This document shows positions 39,901-52,500 of a stretch of DNA of 64,000 nt, in pieces. The DNA is from Anisakis pegreffii. Its lineage: Eukaryota > Nematoda > Chromadorea > Rhabditida > Anisakidae. The notes beneath the pieces are model-generated. The model was not told the origin of the DNA and ran no database searches. It worked only from the letters and a program-made list of their open reading frames with translations. Numbering within the stretch: position 1 is the stretch's first letter; each line of letters starts with the position of its first letter. The stretch is from positions 124,001 through 188,000 of the forward strand of contig JAPYMA010001567.1 in the NCBI GenBank assembly GCA_035041965.1, given 5' to 3'. The position numbers and the translations under genes were made by a program.

Positions 39901-42029
39901 AAGTGAACTGGTACACGCTCAGCACAACCTAGCGAATAATAACGCATATAGGAGGCACTAGTGAAGGGTGTGTATATATGAGAAGGAATATATTCTGTAC
40001 TATGTATTCTATTGGATGCTGTGCTGCTGCGGCTGCTGCTGCTGCTGTATTATATTACGAATGCGTATATATAACATGAACATATACACATGCCCATCAG
40101 AAGAACATAGAAATGAACGGCGACGACGAGCCGTGTGCATAGGACGTCAATCAATGCACATAGAGAGACAGAGGGCCCAGAAAAGATCTTATGAATTTGT
40201 TGTGCCTTTTTGTGAATATTGCTGTGCCCAGAAGAACAAGAAGAAGAAGAAGTCATCATGAAACGACAATTGTACGGAGAAACCATGGGAAAGAAGTGGA
40301 ACCAGGACTGTTTTAAAAAATAATCCATAATAAAATCGCTCGTTCAGTCGGTTTGACGGAGTGAATCAGTGCCCTTGCGAGCGATATGCTGCTGCTGCGA
40401 ACACAGTTGTGCTGATTCATTCGTCAATGGAACGTCGACGGTGGAAGTAGGGGCGATTCGCCATCATCATCATCGTGAAGTGAAACCGTTAAAACGCAAC
40501 AATAGCCAGCCATCATCGCACGTTCCGGAATGTGCATGCTTATTATGGACCTCCAGCCGGAAGAGTAGATTTTCAGAAGAGATTTGGAGAATCCCGAATA
40601 TTGTGTTTTTTTTTTAAGATTCTAAAGGAGTGTTTAGATTTTACGATTTTTACAATAGATTTATTTCCATAGAGCTTGATCATTTCGTGGTGTGTACTTA
40701 TATTGTGGAAATATTCCTAAGAATAAGATAAAACCCTTGTGAAGCAACGGACTTCTTTGAATTCATAAATATATTCGATAATTTCAGAAGAAGAATAAAT
40801 TCTTTTCAGTTCCCTCGAAAAGTCAACTGCATTGCTGCTTTCTTATGAAGTGTTGTTGGGTTTTGTAATGAATTATTTAATTGATAGGCGTATCAAAATT
40901 GTGGACAAATTCACGAAACGGTAATAGATCAATTGGGAGAGAAACTATTGTAAAGCAGAGACCATAAAGTGTTCAAAGGGTAAAGTTTATTTCATTCATT
41001 CAGCTATTACAATACGGATGGTAATGATTGATTGTGATGATTGATAATGAGCACACAAATAAATAAGACACAAAAGATGATTTTGTGATTTTCGAACGAT
41101 CAATTTGGAAACTTCACTTGCGAGAATAACAGAGTATAGGCGAAAATTGAATAGACACTTGAGATGGTAGCCATAATGAAAAGAACAATTCGAGAAATCA
41201 CCACAACACCAGAAATTCCGATGAGTACCATTTCTCTTCAAAAGAGGCCAGCAAGAAGAACACAACAAAAGTCATAGCCTCATGACTTGTGTGGAAAATG
41301 AACTGTCAGAAGATGATGAACACTGACAGACAAATACTCGAGAATGCGGAATTTCGCAAAAACTATATGATGATCGATAGAACAGCATAGGATTTGGGAC
41401 TGAAATCAATGACTGAACCAATGGATGGAAATGTTCATAATGAATGGAGAAAAACTGTCTGAGGGTAAGGGATCAATGCTAAAAGCAAAATGGATAAATT
41501 AGAAGAAGTATGACATATGCACGATCAAAGTGAAGTGATGTGAGCAAGCGGCTGGAAGTTGTCACATTTGAATCGCGTCGATCAACAAAATATCCATGAC
41601 GCTGAAAAGACGTATTTTTGGACCGGATATCCATGATACCAGGCAAGAATATTCCGACAACCATAGTGACTCGAAGTGAATCCTAGTGATTCCATAGTGA
41701 CTCCGAGAGTTGAGCGCTATTCACCTAGAGTCACTAAATGGGCATTTCTTCTCAGTGAATCATAATAAACCAGTAGATGAATGCATAAATAGAAGAATCT
41801 TCAATATTTGATCACTTCACTGAAGTGGTGAAGTTGATTAGAGGAAAACACTTGATTAAGTTAGTTTCATTACGAATAAAGGGGAACTGCTCAATTGATA
41901 ATGTCAAAAAAAAGATTACAACTACAAGGATTATTTTAACGGTATCCAGAAAATAGTTGTGAATAGTTGATATTAATGAAAAAGTCTAACGATAAGTAAT
42001 CAAGTTTAAATTTAAAAATATAACAAAAG
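36930..42029. other. 5' flank of the HMG-box gene and gene-poor sequence
   Basis: No firm gene. A GC-richer patch at about 37400-37900 contains a TCGG repeat and GGCGGGA sequence and could hold the promoter or a noncoding first exon of the HMG-box gene. The stretch at 37920-38010 is CTG/CAG-rich. A second CTGCTG-rich, GC-richer patch lies at 40015-40560. A 59-codon plus-strand ORF (39507-39686) overlaps a 115-codon minus-strand frame that lacks an ATG at its start; I cannot tell whether either is real. Confidence 0.4.
37815..37846. repeat. (TCGG)n / TCG-rich short repeat
   Basis: GTCGGTCGGTCGGTCGG followed by TTGGTCGTCGTCG. It lies about 900 bp upstream of the HMG-box gene's ATG. Confidence 0.85.
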
Positions 42030-43478
42030 CTATTCATTCATCGCACTCTCTTTGCTGAAAGATACTTCTTCCCAGTGGTATCCTATTGAACGTTCCCAAT
42101 AATCTTCTGCACCCATACTCTTCATATGTGTGAAGTTCTCAAAATTTCCGAGATTCCTCAACAGATCCGTTGTCAAACTGTTACCAAATACGATATTTTT
42201 ATTCAGTTTGAATGCGAAAACGAATCCGTGTATATCCGAAAGATTAAGTGATTCTCTGCCTGGATAACCCAGTTAAGGCCCAAAGAAATTGAAAAATAAA
42301 ACGTAAATATGAATTCATTATGCACTCCGAGCCGAATTCAGCCTGATACCTACTCCTTTTTGAAGCTGTTGTTTTTAAGAAGTGCTCATTGAAATTGAAA
42401 CAGTGACACAAAAAAAATTTTAAAATTATTTATGTGCAATCATACAATTACAATGATCAGAATAATGATCATAGTAATAACACAATTTAGAGTAATTAAT
42501 TGGAACAACAATAAGTAAAATGAATAATAATACAATGACAAAATGATACGAATGATGTACCAAGTAGACATTACCATAACAATAATAATAATAATAACAA
42601 AATAATGATAATGATAACAATGATAATAATATCACTTGAACATTGATCAATATGTCAACGATAACATGCATGTGAATGAAACACCGAAAAAGTTGAACTC
42701 CTCGAAGAATGAATAAAATAAAAACAATACAAACGCTTCGACTGCAAAAATCAACCGACGACGATCATTGAACAAGAACCACATTTCCTCTCATAACAAC
42801 GAGAAAAATTATGAAACGCACACTTTGAAATGTTGTATTTTTTATGATTCTCACAATAAAAACGATGACACGAAATCCAAAATTTGAACAATTACACTCC
42901 AGAAAAGACAACGAACCCATAAACCAAAACACATCAAAACTGAATGTGTAATCAACAAAATAAGTAATAATTAAGCACGCCCACATATTCCAATAATTCA
43001 ACAATACATACGCTGCTTTATACGTACTTTTGAACGCATTTATGAAGTTATCTATACACAATGAACACACTTGATCCTATCCAATATAGCACATTATGCA
43101 AGCCGTTTTTCATTCGTACTTCATGAGTAAATTCAGTGAATAGAAGCAGAAACAGATGAATGAATAAAGAAAAAATTCGAAAAAATACGTAAATTTTTAT
43201 ACGATTGTATCTGTGAAATCAGGGTAATCGATAAAGATGATAGACGACTGATAGACGTTCGTTCCACTGAAAGCCCCTATAGCTACTATAAGAAAAGATA
43301 GAAATGGGAAGTTTGAATTCGATTCACGAATAAATGTTTCGATCTAGTCTATGAAATCGCTCGCGACAAATCAGATCTTTGAGGTTAGCTGCTCTCACCT
43401 CAAAAACAAGAAAATGCCAAGAGATTTGCTCTCAAGTAATGGCACAACACATACACACAAATTGCAAAATTTTGCCAT
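42030..43478 (-). CDS. Partial model of an unrecognised gene (exons 43478-43399, 43266-43203, 42259-42030)
   Basis: The last exon is the clearest. After a TTATCCAG acceptor, 42259-42030 is open for 75 codons with a rich composition (LSDIHGFVFAFKLNKNIVFG, NLGNFENFTHMKSMGAEDYW, SIGYHWEEVSF) and ends in TAG. Upstream, 43266-43203 sits between TTTCAG and a GTATAA donor and encodes GTNVYQSSIIFIDYPDFTDT. A further exon with an ATG at 43478 (MAKFCNLCVCVVPLLESKSL) ends at a GTGAGA donor and joins it in phase. The middle and last exons differ in phase, so at least one exon is missing between 43202 and 42260. A competing frame over 43552-43432 reads HRFRKYCRIAALHISTDPAE. I recognise no family. Confidence 0.42.
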
Positions 43479-43479
43479 G

Positions 43480-46400
43480 TGCTGCCAGAAGTTCAGCAGG
43501 ATCAGTTGAGATGTGCAATGCAGCGATTCGGCAATACTTCCGAAAACGATGCAGTTGAAAACATGACATAAGAATAATGATTAAAACCAGGACAACAAAT
43601 GAATCAGATCTTTGTAAAATGAATGCAACTCGAAATAGTTTGAACATACAATCGCAACCATAAAAAACAACAGACAATACACATTCCACAATGCATTCCA
43701 TATCATTGCTTATCAATCAACAGCCATATACGATGAAAAAGTCAGCTGGAACATCAGTCACCTGATTGCTCAATCCACATACAGACAATATGATCAATGC
43801 ACTGATTTGTTTCAATTTCTTCATGAAGTATTCATTCACCGAGCAAATTTTTGTGTAACAGTGATTACAAACATCTAAAAAAAATTACACGCGAATGAAT
43901 TCGTTATCAGTTCAATTCAGCGATGAATGTAAAGCAATGAAAATGAATTCAATACAAAACTCACAATCCGCCTTAAAAACCCCCATCAACTTAGTGAACA
44001 CTTTCATTCATCTCACAAAAACTTTTTGAAGATATTCACTTCGATATGGGAACATTACAAGGGAAGATTATTGGACTTATTGGACTGAAATAGCTCAATT
44101 ACCATCTGAAATCTTAAGTAGACTGAAACTTGTTCATCAAATCAACAAAACTCTATGTGGAGTGTACGAGCGAGCGTTACTCAAAACTGATCGACAACAT
44201 TATAGAGAACAACAAAAAATTCTAAAAGTGTACAGAGCCAAGAAACTTGAAATGAAACAAATCAAAACAGTTTTTGGGTTTGTCCTCAATTTGTTGTTAT
44301 CGTCTAATTTAGTCACATCAAGCTGACGTATTTTTTACGCTGAATGAAAGTAACAATATCAGCAGCAGTTCAGACGAAACAAATCGTCAGCTGAACAAAC
44401 GACACGAAACATTGAGTGATGTGAATAACTGAACATTGAACAATTGATCACTGAGTGAATGAACATTACAACAAGTGTACACGAAGACTCATTCTATAGC
44501 AATAAGGACAGGAATCAAGATGACCATCAATAGCAGAGATAATAATGATAAGAGTAATATTAACAACAACAATAATGACACAAATAGTTGAATCACACTT
44601 CAGTTTGTATCATATGATTTGGGCAAACGAATGCACATTACAGCAAGAAGCACATTATGTGATGTTGATATTATTACATGATGATGATAATTTCACTGAA
44701 CAACGAAACGCAATTACTAAATAAAGCAACGAACTTAAACACTCAACAAAATGCGTCTGAGTGATACTTTCGGAATGTGCATCGATACTTTCGATACCAA
44801 ACTTCTTCGATATGAACGATACTTTCGCAAAAGTGATGTTCGGTGCACAAAAATAAATTTTTACTGGAAATTTTGAGTGCAAAAGGAAAAGTTTCACGGG
44901 AGATTGAGAATTCAAACGAAAATCAATGAAAAGAAAAGAACGAGTTCACAAATCAAAACAATACAAATGATTCAATACATGAACCAATGAAAACTGATGA
45001 GAAAAGCAATTGAATGAAATGACGACGAACAAATAAAACCTGTACAAATGAATATCACAAATATAATCGTGGCATTTTTCAGAAAAAAAAAGAAAGAAAA
45101 AAAATTTTCTCATAATGAATGTGGCAAAACAAGAGGATACGACGAATCGACGATTGCTGAGAAAGAAAAAATCTCACAGTTAAATGATCATACCAAAAAT
45201 GGTACTATCAATAACCATACTGATAGCAACCATAAGGACAGCAATACTCTATAACAATGCTAATACTAAGAGCAATAAAAACAATATTGAGAATGGCAAT
45301 TCTGCTCATCATAATGATACAAATCAATACAAAACTATCGTAAATAACAACCATGATAATGATAATACCTAAGATAAGATGAATTTACTAATCATTTGGA
45401 CAAAATCTGTCCCACAGAAGGCATTTTTTCCCTAAGGACAGAATCAGAAATACTAGGCACCCAAATGCTTGAATGAATTATGTGATGTTGATATTACGTT
45501 TAAGTGAACAACCGTTTACAACAAAAAAAAATCACTCCGACTTCACACAACCAACCATTATCCCACAATCACTCGAGAATAAAACCCGGAAACGATTCTC
45601 TACGAAAACTGCACTGAACCAGCACACTTAAAAATCCACTCAAATTTGCAACTCTTTTCGAAACAACAACGATTCTTCAAAACGATTCTCAACAAAAAAT
45701 CAAAACAAACTTTCTCAAAGAACGTCAGATATCCTCCAAGAAACCACCACAACTGTCCATTCGATAAATTCCCTTCAAAATGCCAATTCACTAAAACTAT
45801 CCTCATTCATTTCTTACGTGGATATTCTCTACAATTTATCACAACAGTTCAGATCCAATTCATTCCGAAATAAATTGAAATATTCCCCCATCTAAAGAAA
45901 AAACAATACTTCCCTAGTTTTACATACCAAACAAACAATCGCTCATCGCTTTTTACCTGATCAGGTAGTTGCTTGAAAAAAGAGAGAGAACAAGTAGCTC
46001 AAAGCTGAAAGCAACTGTGATGACCTTCAAATGACTGGAATTTTGCTGCAGCAAAGACAAACGGTAACGTCACATAAATAAGAGAATCAATGAGGCAAGA
46101 AATCAATCCAGATTTTTGTTTTTTTTTTCAAAAAATTGTGGTTGTTAATGTTTTTGTTGAGGGGAAACAAGATGAAAGGAAATGAAAATTTCAGCGATAT
46201 TACATTAAAGTAGAACAATAAATACAATGAAATAAGACTTAAGAATTCGAAATTACACATTACAAATCAAATCAAAACTATCACAATGAATAAATGATGA
46301 AACGAATAAATAAATGAATAAATACAAACAACAGCAATCCCAAACACGATCAAAAATGAACTCAACAAGTACTCAACATTAACAATCAAAACCAGATGCC

Positions 46401-46592
46401 CTGTTCGATAAATGACTAATTTTTCAAAAACCAATCAATGAATTCAATTCAACGAATCCAAAATCCAAAGAAAACGAATCGACAAGTAACAACAGAATTC
46501 AAGTCGACACTGGTCTTAATCGACTCTGCACACTTGCAAGCATTCCCCCAACCACTCCTCCTTCTTTATTCCCCAGAAATTCTGGTTCGTTG
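43480..46592. other. Gene-poor 3' flank of the AFF-family gene
   Basis: A-rich plus strand with no recognised exon. The decamer CGAAAGTATC recurs three times, on the minus strand, between about 44760 and 44830. The minus-strand frame at 44655-44915 starts with TTG and has no support. A poly-A-rich patch lies at 45069-45110. Confidence 0.4.
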
Positions 46593-49500
46593 TCACCTTC
46601 CCAATTTTTGCTGATTTTCGTGTTCCTTTTCTTGCTCGTATTCGGCGCGAAGCCACGCCACTCCAGTCGCCATATACTCACATAACCGGAACAAATCTGA
46701 GTCACGATTGAGTTGTCCACAAATTTCGTCGAGTTTATCGACCAATTCTAGAAATTATGCGGTAACTAAACGAACACAAACAACAATCACCATCCTCTGA
46801 AATCGCCAACGGAACACTCAAAGTACTATTCAGCAAAACTCCAGATGCTTTCCACAAACACCACAAAACCGTCGTATACACATTACGCTACTAAACAAAT
46901 CAAGTGAATGATGGCAACAAATTGTCAAACTCAACAAACGAACAACGAATAAATGAACAAAACTCACTAAACAATAAAAGAGTAACTGCAAAATAAACTA
47001 ACGTTTATCTAAATCGCTCATCGATCGTTGGCAATCATTCCACAATTGATCACACCACATTAAATGATTCAAAATTGTTAACTGCTCTTTTTGTGTATGG
47101 AAATAAACCATTGGCACTGTTATCTAAATTCAAAAATCTAGTATACTCCATTCTGCACATTCAAAATGCTAACACAAACTATAATCACACCAAACATTTT
47201 TCATTTTCATTATTATTCATCAACCACCCCATATGAATTCATGATCTAAATCACAGTTCGAATCATATTTCGCTCATTTTCAATTTGGAAAACTTCGACT
47301 TCTCTATTCAGTCAATCCACGCTTCATAAATTCTTCAGAAATGATAAAATATTACCACAAAAATCACATAAAAAACACCTTCAAAATCGTTGGATTCGAT
47401 AAAAATCAACGAAACAATGCAATCTTCATCGAGAATTTAGCAAACGGATCAAGAAACAACACAAACACATAAAAACACCACTTAGAGAGACTATCAATGC
47501 GTACCTCTTTAGCTTTCTCAACGTTAGCGCTGTGCGTCGACGAGGCCGGCGATGGAGTTGCTGCCGATCGGGCGCTCTGCGATCCAGCGGCCATACCAGC
47601 CACCAGCTCCGAGGCACCAGCACCACCACGTTTGGCCATCTTCTCTTTTTCCATATTCTCACGATCCATCTTCGTTAATGCTCCATAATTTTTTAACGCG
47701 TCCTAAACAATTGTCGTTTCCATCAAATTTTCATACATAACTAGTGACTTTACATAACTAGCACTCTAGTGACTTCACAAAACTTTGTATTCTCAGAATA
47801 TTCACTCAAAAACAGTGACAAAACTATACGAAACAACGACAAAACTCCAAAGAAAAGATTCAGAAACAACCATTTTAAAACTACTCTAAAAACTCGAAGT
47901 ACTCCTCACGAAACAATCAACATGTGCCACTAAAGCATTCCAGATTTCCACAATAGTAACAACAACAGAATTGCATTGTAAAACTATAAACAAAAAAAAC
48001 AGTACAAATAACGATAATATTCATAAATGAATAAACTAAAACGAAACGCTCACCCGTTGTCTGTATTTATAGAGTTGATAATTGCAAACGGCTTGTGCCC
48101 GTGACGATAAAACTTTCACTCGACTTACGAAATGTGCCGCCAACGGTCCATGTTTTTTGTTGCAACGAGGTACTGTGAAGCTACTAGTCGTATTTCTGAA
48201 CGAAAGCAATTATACATTTACATTCCTCAGTTTACAATCCAGTATTCCTTCCGGAAACCCCTGATAAACGTTAAATCATATCGACATAAAGTATTCAATA
48301 TGATGCAATTACCAAAACAAAATCAGCAAATCAGATGAAAATGAGATCACTCACTTGAGCAATTCAGCTGTATCGCGTAACATCCCATACGAATACCTTT
48401 GCTGCTGGCGACCATCCGGACGATTTGGCAGCTGCACAGCAACGGCATAAATGAAATAAACAACTGATTCGATGTAGAGCAGAACTTTACTCACTTGATC
48501 TTCTGACTGAAAATTCACCATCTTTAATGCCATTTCAAAATCTTGATCATTTGAAGGTGCTAAATTCTCGCCCACCACATTAACTTCACTTTCAAGCTTT
48601 CAAAAAAAGAACGTCCAAATTCCAACTTGTCAATTTTTAACTTCAATCTTCATTGACATACGATTAGGAAAAATCTTCGTTCGAAGTTCCTTCCATATCA
48701 AGTTAGAACTGACCTCTCCATCGGCTTTGTGCTTCAACGGTCTGGCCATTTCGTTCTGATAGAAATTTGACGTCTTATACGAGCCATCCTCATTTTTCTC
48801 CAACTCAACTTTCTGCTTGTGAACACTTTCGGCACAACACGTGAACGGTTGTTGCTGCTCTATTCGTCTTTCACTCTAAAACCGATCGCTTTCTCTTCAA
48901 ACTTTTATTCAAACGTGCGCATCCATCGAATCAAAATGTGAACTGAGCGATAACAAGTTTAGAATTGCGACATTTTTTGTGATGGAGAAGAAGCAAAATT
49001 TTCGCATTCAGTCATAAACACAAAAAAAAAGAATTTTCTGAAAAGTGCAAGCATTCCACTGAACAGCAACAAATATCATCATGACAATGCTTCATGCTAC
49101 TATCTAGAAAAACGATTCGTTTTCTGATCAACACAACACCAAATGAAACAAAGACACACAGATATCCACCGTTATTGATGATATTGATGCGCGAAAGTAC
49201 CAAAGCGTTTAAAAATTCAACACGTTTCAAACAAAACCACTCGGATACTTAATACGATGTTGGGCTAAAGATATAGAATTAAAGAGGATAAAACAAACAA
49301 TAAACAAACCCTTTTCGAAGAATCTGCATTTTCAGCCGTGCATTTCGACGACGACGTGGTGGGTGTTGACGTAACAGAGAGTGGCTGTTCTTTGCGATCC
49401 TTTGCGGTCACATTATTTGCCTTATTTGACTCATTCCGTTGTTTCTCACTGCTGGCCATTTCAGTCAACTTTTTCGATTCTTTCCAATTAGTTGAACGTA

Positions 49501-52500
49501 GTTCACCTTCATCTTCATTACTCTTCGACGCCAATTTCTCGGCCCTCTCAGCCTTCTCTTTCACTTCGGTGGATCGTTCGGTTGAAGCCGTTTGACTCCG
49601 ATCTCTTATCTTCTTGTTATTACCATTAATACTGTTATTATTATTCACAATCAAATCTTTCTTTTGTTGCTTTTCCTTCGACAACGAACGCTTCTGCGAT
49701 GGTGTTCCATCGGTTGACGCATCATCTTTGGTGCTACTTGCATCCCGTTTTCTCGATTTTGACTTCACCTTCTCCTTATCTTTGCTTTTTTCACCTGAAT
49801 CTGCTGAGGCACCCGCCGCAGACGATGAAATGGAATTTTTCAATAACGAAGAAGACGATGACGATAATTTTTCCTTATTCTTTTGTTTTTCTCGATTTAT
49901 TTTTGGCTGTTTCTCTTTCACACGATCACAGTTAATACTACTGTTATGATTACTATTCTCATCGAATTGTTTCGTTGTTGGTGAAGATAACGCTGACGAC
50001 GATGTACTAATAACACTATTATTGTTGCGCTGGTGCCTTGACGAATCCTTTTCCCTATCTTTCAGTTTCACTTTTTCTTTTGATGATGGAGAAGATGACT
50101 TTTTGATGTTATTGTGCATGACGACATTATTGTCTTTCTCTTTTGAGGAGGACATATCCTTCTGCAAAAATACAATAATACCATTCGCAGAAAGTTGCTC
50201 TGGCGGACTAATCTATTGTGCAAATGTGCCGAAGAAGAGAACAGATAAAGGTGAGCTGATTGAGCAAGCTTACCTTAGATGATACGGATGATGATGAGCA
50301 ACTGCTAACCGTCGACGAGTCAGCAGCCGAAGGCTTCGTGCTAGTGCTGCTTTCATCAAGGTTCTCCTTGAGCAACACCGGCACGGGAGATGCGACCCGT
50401 GACGATGGTTCCTAGAAAATTAACCGATTCTACATAACAATCACAATAATAATGTCACAGAACTCAGGCGATGAAAAATTAAATCAAATTTAAAAATCAA
50501 CAACAATGAACCTTTTTAAGTAATGCTTCCCGTCGTGCTGCGGCTCCGAATGATGGTGATGGAGTGTTGGTACGTTGATGTTTAGTGCTCGACGAACCCA
50601 ATTTGGACGCCTCACTTGCCGTTTCTTTTAGAGCGGTAGCACGTTTCGACGTGAGCAACGGAGATTGCGATCGATTATCTGAGACTAACGGGTTGGCGGC
50701 TGATGATGAGGCGGTTGTCTGAGGCAAATGCGAAGGCAACGAATCGCCGCCTGTTCGGCTTGATGGCCGTTTCGGCGAGACACTGCTTCGGCCATCTGAG
50801 TGAGGTGGTGAAGAGGAGCTATTCTGAGCGAGCTTTAAGGCTGAAGTGGGTCGACGAGGTGGTGACAGAACTGGCTTGGGCGGTAAAATTGTGGCATGCT
50901 CCTGAAAGTTGACTTCCTGAATCGAGCCGTTCGGATCAGTAAGGAAAGGTCACTCAGATTAAGCACAATAAAAAACAAATTCGTACAGAAGTAGTCTATT
51001 TTTCGAAGCATTTGAAATAATTCATGATTCACAGATATTACAAAGCAATTTTAAAGAACGATCGAATTTGACAAAACTCCTTCACTTATTTAAAAACTTT
51101 GATGCCTCTTTGACATTCGCATAATAATAAAAGAATTTTTACGACGATAAAAGTGAATTCATGAACGTACCAATGAAGAAAGTTTTGCTTGCAAACGTCT
51201 TCTGTCAGCTGAGTGCAGTGAAGAAATATCGATGACACATTTCAAAGACGGATACCCATCCTGATGGGTGAGAGGCGGCAGACGTGAGCTCGGTTGTCGT
51301 GGAGGTGAAAGAATTGGTGAGACCCGTCCAAAATCCTCGATTATACTTTCAAGAACACTGAAACGCGCAACACATCAATTCGGGAAAACCTTCACAACAA
51401 TCGCAATAACAATGAAAAAAAGAAGAAATTACATTTAAACAATAATAATATCTTCTCATATCAATCTCATTTTAAAGAAATCAAATAATTAAACAATAAC
51501 AACGCGTCGTACACATAATGATAAAATCAAAACTCAGCAAAGTGCAAATTTTTTCAAAAACGGAATTCACTCAAACGTTTCCATTCCTAATTCAACCCGT
51601 ATCATTCTCCTTTTTAAAGAAACCACTCAAGTAACATCTCAGCTTACTTATGTTGTGGATGTTCTCTATCGCTGTCACCGGTTTCGTCGACAAAGCCCGA
51701 GTCAGGACTTTCGCCTTCTTCCTTTTTCCATCTACTCGAGTTTTTGCGTTCATCTTTTCGAATTTCATCGCTGCTCGCACAATCTTTCTTGTTACTATTG
51801 TTATTATTATTGTTAACCACACCGTTACTGTTACTATTATTTACAATATTTTTATCCACTAAATTACTTCGCTTCTTCTCATCGCCGAATAAATCATTTA
51901 TCGTCATACGACCATCTTCGTCCGTTTCCTGAAAATTTGAAGTCAGTCATTTGAGCGATAAACCCAAATAAAAGTACACTTCAAACGGATCACATCCAGT
52001 GGTAGGGCATTCTCATTTCTCCATCATTTGCTCAGGTAACTGTTCATACAATCAATATTTGCCTAAACTTTAACGCATCAAACCGACAACACCACGAAAA
52101 TTGGCAACGTACTCTTGCGGTTTGACCGCCGCCTGCACCAGCAGCTCCACTCGTGCATGGCTTTTGCCATTCGCGGTTGTTCTCGTAATCCTTATCGGTG
52201 ACATCTTCCGAGCGATCGACGCTTCTAGAAGAAAATCACTTATTCAGTCGTTTTCTTTGCATTATTACGATTATTATCACTGTTATCACCATCACTATCA
52301 CCACTATTATTACCACTCTGCACGAAAATAATTATCATTAGAGGCCTGCTACAAAAATTCGCTCATTGAAAAATAACTAAAAATCCAGCCACTATCAGTC
52401 AGTACTGCTGACGAGCAAATCACCTGTGCAAATAATGATTACGCTAACAAAATATACAACCGAACAAAAAGACCAAAACTATGACAAATGAATCATAACA

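Noticed and set aside
39507..39925. 59-codon plus-strand ORF overlapping a 115-codon minus-strand frame
   Set aside because: Both are open, neither has a recognised domain or splice partner, and the longer one lacks an ATG at its start; strand choice is not possible from the sequence.
42765..43070. 101-codon minus-strand frame inside the unresolved intron of the 42-43.5 kb gene
   Set aside because: The T/G-rich strand gives a Phe/Val/Cys-rich frame; I found no acceptor and donor that would join it in phase to either neighbouring exon.
49338..50282. Several plus-strand ORFs of 78-111 codons, Phe/Ser/Leu-rich
   Set aside because: They are antisense to the Ser/Lys-rich exons of the AFF-family gene; biased codon composition on the coding strand leaves the opposite strand open.
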